Source: an uncultured Collinsella sp.
GTDB taxonomy: Bacteria > Actinomycetota > Coriobacteriia > Coriobacteriales > Coriobacteriaceae
Direction: 5' to 3'
Length of the DNA stretch: 10,374 nt
Assembly: GCA_902463875.1 (NCBI GenBank)
Contig: CABQHR010000049.1
Coordinates: 1 to 10,374 of the forward strand
Positions 6,398-10,374 of this stretch are shown piece after piece; the first letter of the stretch is position 1, and the number at the start of each line of letters is the position of its first letter. A program made the translations under genes and the position numbers. The notes under the pieces are model-generated. The model had not been told where the DNA came from, did not search any database, and worked only from the letters and a program-made list of their open reading frames with translations.

Positions 6398-7732
6398 ATG
6401 TCCCAGTCTTCGACGCCCACCGTTGCCGATGCCATCTACGATGCGTCATCGCTCGGCCGTCCGCGTATGTTCCTGCTCGGCTTGCAGCATCTATTTGCCA
6501 TGTTTGGCGCTACCGTGCTGGTGCCCGTGCTCACCGGTCTCTCGGTTTCGGCAACGCTTTTGTTTGCCGGTTTGGGCACGCTGCTCTTCCACTTCCTGTC
6601 GCGCGGTAAGGTGCCGGCATTTTTGGGCTCATCGTTTGCCTTTATCGCCGGCTATGCCGCAATTGCGCCCAACGGCGAGGCCGAGCTTTTGCCCTACGCC
6701 TGCCTGGGCGTAGCCTGCGCCGGCCTGCTCTATCCGGTGCTGGCGGCGCTCTTCCGCGCGTTTGGCGCCAAGCGTGTTATGCGCTTCTTCCCGCCGGTGG
6801 TGACTGGCCCCATCGTCATTTCCATCGGTCTGATCTTGGCAAGCTCCGCCATTGCCAACTGCCAGACCAACTGGCTTGTTGCCGTTGTCGCTGTGGCAGT
6901 GATCATCATCTGCAACATCTGGGGCCGCAGCATGGTCAAGATTGTGCCGATCTTGCTGGGCGTTGTGGTGAGCTATGCCGTTGCCGCTGTGCTCGGCGAG
7001 GTCGATTTTTCGGGCGTTGCCGCCGCTCCGTGGGTCGGTCTGCCCATCGTGTGGGACAACACCGTGTTTGCGCTCTTTGGCCCGCAGTTCGATAGCGGTC
7101 TTGCCACGACGGCCATCATCACCATTATGCCGCTGGCCCTTGCGACCATGATCGAGCATATCGGTGACATCTCGGCTATCGGCTCCACTTGTGAGCGTAA
7201 CTACATCGCCGATCCTGGCCTGCATCGCACGCTGCTCGGCGACGGCCTTGCCACGATCCTGGCTTCGCTCTTTGGCGCTCCGGCCAACACCACGTATGGC
7301 GAGAACACCGGCGTGCTCGCCCTGACGCGCGTGTTCGACCCGCGCGTGATTCGCATTGCCGCGTGTTGTGCCATTGTGCTTTCGTTCTGCCCCAAGTTCG
7401 CTGCTGTCATTGCGGCCATGCCGGCGTGCGTAATCGGCGGCGTGTCGCTTGTGCTCTATGGCATGATCAGCGCCGTGGGCGTCCGCAACCTCATCGAGAA
7501 CCAGGTCGATTTCCAGAACAACCGCAACGTGCTGGTGGCCGCTCTGGTGCTGGTGCTTTCACTCGGCATTGCGTACAGCACTGCCGGGGCTATCGTGTTG
7601 GAGCTGGGCGGCGTGACCATTTCGCTCTCGGGCCTTGCCGTGGGATCGCTGGTGGGCATTGTGCTCAATGCCATCCTACCGGGTAACGACTTTGAGTTTG
7701 ATGTCTCGGAACTCGAAGGGTCTGCCGAATAG
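6398..7732 (+). CDS. uraA: NCS2-family uracil permease
   Basis: The 444-aa integral membrane protein imports uracil (possibly another nucleobase) by proton symport. It has the NCS2 length and about 12-14 hydrophobic segments. TM1 carries QHLFAMFGATVLVPVLTG (30-47), TM3 carries FLGSSFAFIAGY (75-86), TM8 carries EHIGDISAIG (253-262) and TM10 carries NTTYGENTGV (297-306). Glu302 in GEN corresponds to UraA Glu290, which favours uracil over the Gln typical of xanthine permeases. Glu253 corresponds to UraA Glu241. Asp257 stands where E. coli UraA has His245 and the purine transporter UapA has Asp360. ATG 6398 is preferred over the longer frame from 6299: AAAGGA lies at 6387-6392 and the upstream stretch does not look like transporter sequence. 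The gene ends just before a strong terminator. Confidence 0.94.
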   Translation: MSQSSTPTVADAIYDASSLGRPRMFLLGLQHLFAMFGATVLVPVLTGLSVSATLLFAGLGTLLFHFLSRGKVPAFLGSSFAFIAGYAAIAPNGEAELLPYACLGVACAGLLYPVLAALFRAFGAKRVMRFFPPVVTGPIVISIGLILASSAIANCQTNWLVAVVAVAVIIICNIWGRSMVKIVPILLGVVVSYAVAAVLGEVDFSGVAAAPWVGLPIVWDNTVFALFGPQFDSGLATTAIITIMPLALATMIEHIGDISAIGSTCERNYIADPGLHRTLLGDGLATILASLFGAPANTTYGENTGVLALTRVFDPRVIRIAACCAIVLSFCPKFAAVIAAMPACVIGGVSLVLYGMISAVGVRNLIENQVDFQNNRNVLVAALVLVLSLGIAYSTAGAIVLELGGVTISLSGLAVGSLVGIVLNAILPGNDFEFDVSELEGSAE

Positions 7733-7753
7733 CAGCTGTGTCCAACTCAGTTA

Positions 7754-7794
7754 AAAAAGCCGGCCATGCGTCCGATGCGCATGGCCGGCTTTTT
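7754..7794. terminator. Strong bidirectional intrinsic terminator
   Basis: AAAAAGCCGGCCATGCG (7754-7770) and CGCATGGCCGGCTTTTT (7778-7794) form a perfect 17-bp stem including the A/T ends, with a 7-nt loop. T-runs follow on both strands. It ends the uracil permease on the plus strand and the esterase on the minus strand. The esterase stop codon (7793-7795) lies inside the T-rich end. Confidence 0.93.
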
Positions 7795-8458
7795 AGTGCG
7801 CAAGAACCCAGTGGATGCCACGCGCCATGCGCAGGTCGGTTTGGGCAAAGTGGTTGCCGGGGTTGAGTTCCAGTGTTGTGAGGATGCCGCGCTCAACGAG
7901 CAACGTTTCCATTGCGCGCGTGTCGTCAAGTACGTGCCGCATCATGCGGTTGGGCGTCTTGGTTTCCTTTTTGCCGAGTGACAGATAGACGGCCTGCGGG
8001 TTGCCGGCAAAAGGGGCCGTGCTGGCGCGATCGACAAAGTCGGGAAACCACAACGACCCCGATGCGCTTGCGGCGCGGCTAAAGGCATCGGTTTGCCAGA
8101 GGGACCAGAGCGCGAAGAGGCCCGCGAGCGAGTAGCCGGCAATGCCGCGCCAGGTGGGCGGCTGGGGAAGCGATGACTCGGCCTGTGGGATTATCTGGCT
8201 CAGCAGCTCGTCAAGAAAACCGGCAGCCTGACCGCCGAAAGGCTCAGCATCGCGCACGGTTCCGTCGCATCCCCAGGGGCTCAGCTCGCGATTCCAGTTG
8301 AGGCTGCCAATGGCGACAAGCGTGAAGGGCGGGCAGTTGAGCTCTCGGCAGCGTTCATAAACCTCCGTGCCGTCGCCCATGACCACGGGAAGATAGATGA
8401 CTGGTGCGCTTTCGGCATGCTGTGCATGAACGGTTATCTGCTTTTGATGCGCTTCCAT
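7793..8458 (-). CDS. Putative alpha/beta-hydrolase esterase (esterase D/IroE-like)
   Basis: The 221-aa cytoplasmic protein belongs to the putative esterase group that includes IroE, Fes and esterase D-like enzymes, which cleave ester bonds. Visible features are IYLPVVMGDG (21-30), NWNRELSPWGCDG (53-65), the nucleophile elbow GYSLAGL (Ser110) followed by FALWSLW, SGSLWFPDF (133-141), and the C-terminal GNHF with probable catalytic His203. The acid is probably Glu165 in GKKETKTPN. No signal peptide is present. ATG 8458, with a weak AGAGAAG upstream, is chosen. A GTG-initiated extension to 8506 lacks a ribosome binding site and adds MRQWGPSISQRREKPV, which is unlike the family. The protein is a little short for the family but lacks no key element. 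The substrate (siderophore, acyl-thiol or xenobiotic ester) cannot be told. Confidence 0.86.
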   Translation of the reverse strand: MEAHQKQITVHAQHAESAPVIYLPVVMGDGTEVYERCRELNCPPFTLVAIGSLNWNRELSPWGCDGTVRDAEPFGGQAAGFLDELLSQIIPQAESSLPQPPTWRGIAGYSLAGLFALWSLWQTDAFSRAASASGSLWFPDFVDRASTAPFAGNPQAVYLSLGKKETKTPNRMMRHVLDDTRAMETLLVERGILTTLELNPGNHFAQTDLRMARGIHWVLAH

Positions 8459-8570
8459 GACGGGCTTCTCTCGGCGTTGTGATATCGACGGCCCCCATTG
8501 TCGCACGCCGGCTCATGCAGGTTGGGCTAGACCAAAGACAATCTCGTGCATACCCTGCGGACGCATATGG

Positions 8571-8608
8571 AAAACGCCACCGCTGGAGGGGAGCTCGGCG
8601 GTGGCGTT
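8571..8608 (-). terminator. Intrinsic terminator of surface-protein copy 2
   Basis: AACGCCACCGC (8573-8583) and GCGGTGGCGTT (8598-8608) form a perfect 11-bp stem with a 14-nt loop. On the minus strand it is followed by TTTT (8574-8571, two of them in the stem). It lies 58 bp beyond the surface-protein stop at 8666, separating it from the esterase gene. The T-tract is short but the placement is right. Confidence 0.7.
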
Positions 8609-8665
8609 GTTAAACGGTGCTGGGGCTCGGGGCCTTCGCGGGAGCTGCCATGTGCGCAGAGGCGT

Positions 8666-10374
8666 CTAAGAGCGCTTGCGGCTCGCCATGGTGCCTGCGG
8701 CGATAGCGGCTGTTCCCGCAAGGACGGTTGCCACGATGGCCGCACCCGAGGTGTCGCCGGTTGCCGCGAGCACGCCGGTAGTCTTGGCTTTCGTGGTTGA
8801 AGCCGCAACGGCCTTGGTCGGCTTTGAGCCCTCAGGCTTGGGGTTCTGCTTGGACTCCGCGGGCTTGGTCTCGTCGGGCTTGGGGTCTTCCGGCTTGGCT
8901 ACCTCGGGAGGTGCGATGGTCGTGCTTTTGGCGACTGCTTTGATATAGAGGGAGTCGACCGTGGCGTCGCCCGTGCCGATGGCTTGGCCTGCCTCGTAGA
9001 TGCCGTCACGGAGCTTGCGATAGTCAATGACCTTGCCGCCTTCGGGCGTCTGGATGGCGGCGTTCTCAATCTTGATGGTGCCGATTGTCTTGCCGTCAGC
9101 GCTCATGGCACGGGCAAAGATTGCCGCTGTATCTCCTTCGGCCGTTACCTTGCTGCGGATGATCGAGATGACTGCGGGTGTGACGCCCTCGCTGGTCTGG
9201 GCGATGATGCCGATGTTCTCGCCTTGGGGCTCGGGGCTCGTCTCGCCATCTTGGTTTTCGCTGTAGGGGATGGGGCCGTCGCCGTTCCCGACATAGCGGG
9301 CTATGGCCTTGACAACGGAGTCGCTGATGTAGATGTGGCCACCCTTCTCGTTGGGTCGATCGTTTCTGGTGGAGAATGCAGCCGAAACCTCGCCTTCCGC
9401 AAACGCGTCCACGGTGGAGCCGTTCTTGACGACGATATCGTCTTGGTAGGTGAAGAGGGCAATGGCGTCACCGTATCTGCCTTTACTTGCGCGGACTGTC
9501 ACGTTTGCATGATCGAGTGTGATGCCCTTGTGGGCATAGACGCCATATTCAACACCGTTTGCGTTGAGGGAGGCGTTTGTGGCTGCGAGGCTGCCCTTGG
9601 CCTCGACGGCGGCGTCTTTCTCAGAGCTCGCCTTGACCTGGCTGCCGCCCGAGATGGTAATGCCGCCGTCAGCCCAAATCGCCGCTTTTTCTATAGAGCT
9701 TGCCTCTACCTTGCCGCCGCCCTTGACGGTGAGGTTCTCGATGGCCTGGATACCTTTCTCTTCGAAAGCCTTGGCGGTGACGGTTCCACTATTGTCGATC
9801 GTGATGTTGCCGCCGGCCCTGATGCCATCAGAATCACCCGTGGCGTTGACGTTACCCGAACCCTTGATGGTAAGATCTCCCTTGGCATCGATAGCGTCGA
9901 ACCCGGTGCTCGTGGCGTTGACGGTCCCCGCTCCGTCGATGTTGATGTCGCCGATAGAGATGATGGCGTCGCTGGACGATGTCACGTTGAGCGTGTCGGA
10001 TGCGCCACCCTGGATATTGAGCTCGGCGTTTTCATTCGCGCCATCCTCGACCAGGATGCCGCGGCCGTTGTTATTGGTGACAGTGTTGTCGCCCCCATAA
10101 CTCAAGTTGAGCTTGCCGGCAGCCTTGATCGTACCGCCGTCATAGCCGTTGAGCTTCATGTCGTCGGCGCCGTCCCAACTCCAGGTGCCGGCCTCGTCGC
10201 CTGCCGCGGCGTAGTACTGGGTTCCTCCGACATCCACCCACTCGGCCGCGAGCGAGACGCTCGGCATGAGCAGCGAGCTTACCGTGAGCGCGCACACGGC
10301 GCCCGCGACGATGCGGCGGGTCACGCGGCGCCAGCTGCCGTGCGCGAGTCCTATGCGACGGCGAACGTCGGGTT
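8666..10374 (-). CDS. Sortase-anchored beta-helix surface protein (copy 2, 5'-partial)
   Basis: The frame runs off the right edge, with 568 residues visible. A GTG at 10324 could be read as a start, but the frame stays open through GLAHGSWRRVTRRIV, which aligns with copy 1 residues 22-43. About 20 codons are therefore probably missing. The signal peptide ends at SLA/AEW. The shared module (WSWDGAD, LNGYDGG, GKLNLSY) follows, then about ten rungs such as GDLTIKGSGNVNATGDSDGI that suggest a right-handed beta-helix. The block VTAEGDTAAI is identical to copy 1. The C terminus has a longer Pro/Lys/Glu stalk (PEDPKPDETKPAESKQNPKP), presumably spanning the wall, then LAATGD, a hydrophobic helix and RKRS. 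The protein lacks the three mature-domain cysteines of copy 1. No catalytic motif is seen, so an adhesin or glycan-binding role is inference. Confidence 0.86.
   Translation of the reverse strand, partial: PDVRRRIGLAHGSWRRVTRRIVAGAVCALTVSSLLMPSVSLAAEWVDVGGTQYYAAAGDEAGTWSWDGADDMKLNGYDGGTIKAAGKLNLSYGGDNTVTNNNGRGILVEDGANENAELNIQGGASDTLNVTSSSDAIISIGDINIDGAGTVNATSTGFDAIDAKGDLTIKGSGNVNATGDSDGIRAGGNITIDNSGTVTAKAFEEKGIQAIENLTVKGGGKVEASSIEKAAIWADGGITISGGSQVKASSEKDAAVEAKGSLAATNASLNANGVEYGVYAHKGITLDHANVTVRASKGRYGDAIALFTYQDDIVVKNGSTVDAFAEGEVSAAFSTRNDRPNEKGGHIYISDSVVKAIARYVGNGDGPIPYSENQDGETSPEPQGENIGIIAQTSEGVTPAVISIIRSKVTAEGDTAAIFARAMSADGKTIGTIKIENAAIQTPEGGKVIDYRKLRDGIYEAGQAIGTGDATVDSLYIKAVAKSTTIAPPEVAKPEDPKPDETKPAESKQNPKPEGSKPTKAVAASTTKAKTTGVLAATGDTSGAAIVATVLAGTAAIAAGTMASRKRS

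Noticed and set aside
6629..7225. 198-aa frame antisense to the uracil permease
   Set aside because: It is low-complexity, His/Asp/Gly-rich sequence, as expected opposite a hydrophobic membrane protein gene.

Overview
The window is GC-rich and gene-dense. Together, the protein families, strong AGGAGG-type ribosome binding sites and two surface proteins ending in an LAxTG sortase signal point to a high-GC Gram-positive of the Coriobacteriia, most like a gut Collinsella. This is inferred from style and gene content, not from a search.

Layout. 1-165: intergenic, dominated by a 102-bp double-hairpin repeat that looks like a REPIN. 166-1981 (+): an apparent operon of a Cof-type HAD phosphatase and a LysR-family regulator. 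2131-3150 (+): a large regulator with a C-terminal LuxR-type helix-turn-helix, whose ribosome binding site lies in a 10-bp inverted repeat. 3292-4884 (-): a secreted, wall-anchored beta-helix surface protein, convergent with the LuxR-type gene and separated from it by a GC hairpin. 4885-5139: a divergent control region with a perfect LysR-type palindrome. 5140-6273 (+): a short MetE-like (YxjG/YxjH type) methyltransferase. 6398-7732 (+): an NCS2 uracil permease. 7754-7794: a strong bidirectional terminator. 7793-8458 (-): a putative alpha/beta-hydrolase esterase. 8571-8608: a terminator. 8666 to the window edge (-): a second beta-helix surface protein, paralogous to the first, with its N terminus outside the window.

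How it may work together. The metabolic genes concern methyl and sulfur metabolism, pyrimidine uptake and small-molecule phosphate or ester hydrolysis. The two surface proteins are the accessory part. Each has a long signal peptide, a shared N-terminal module, about ten beta-helix-like rungs, a spacer, LAATGD, a hydrophobic helix and an RKRS tail. They look like diversified copies of one adhesin or glycan-binding scaffold. The most testable regulatory idea is that one palindromic operator (5034-5048) controls both the methyltransferase and the divergent surface protein, possibly through the LysR protein in this window. No CRISPR array, tRNA, rRNA, prophage or intact insertion sequence was seen.
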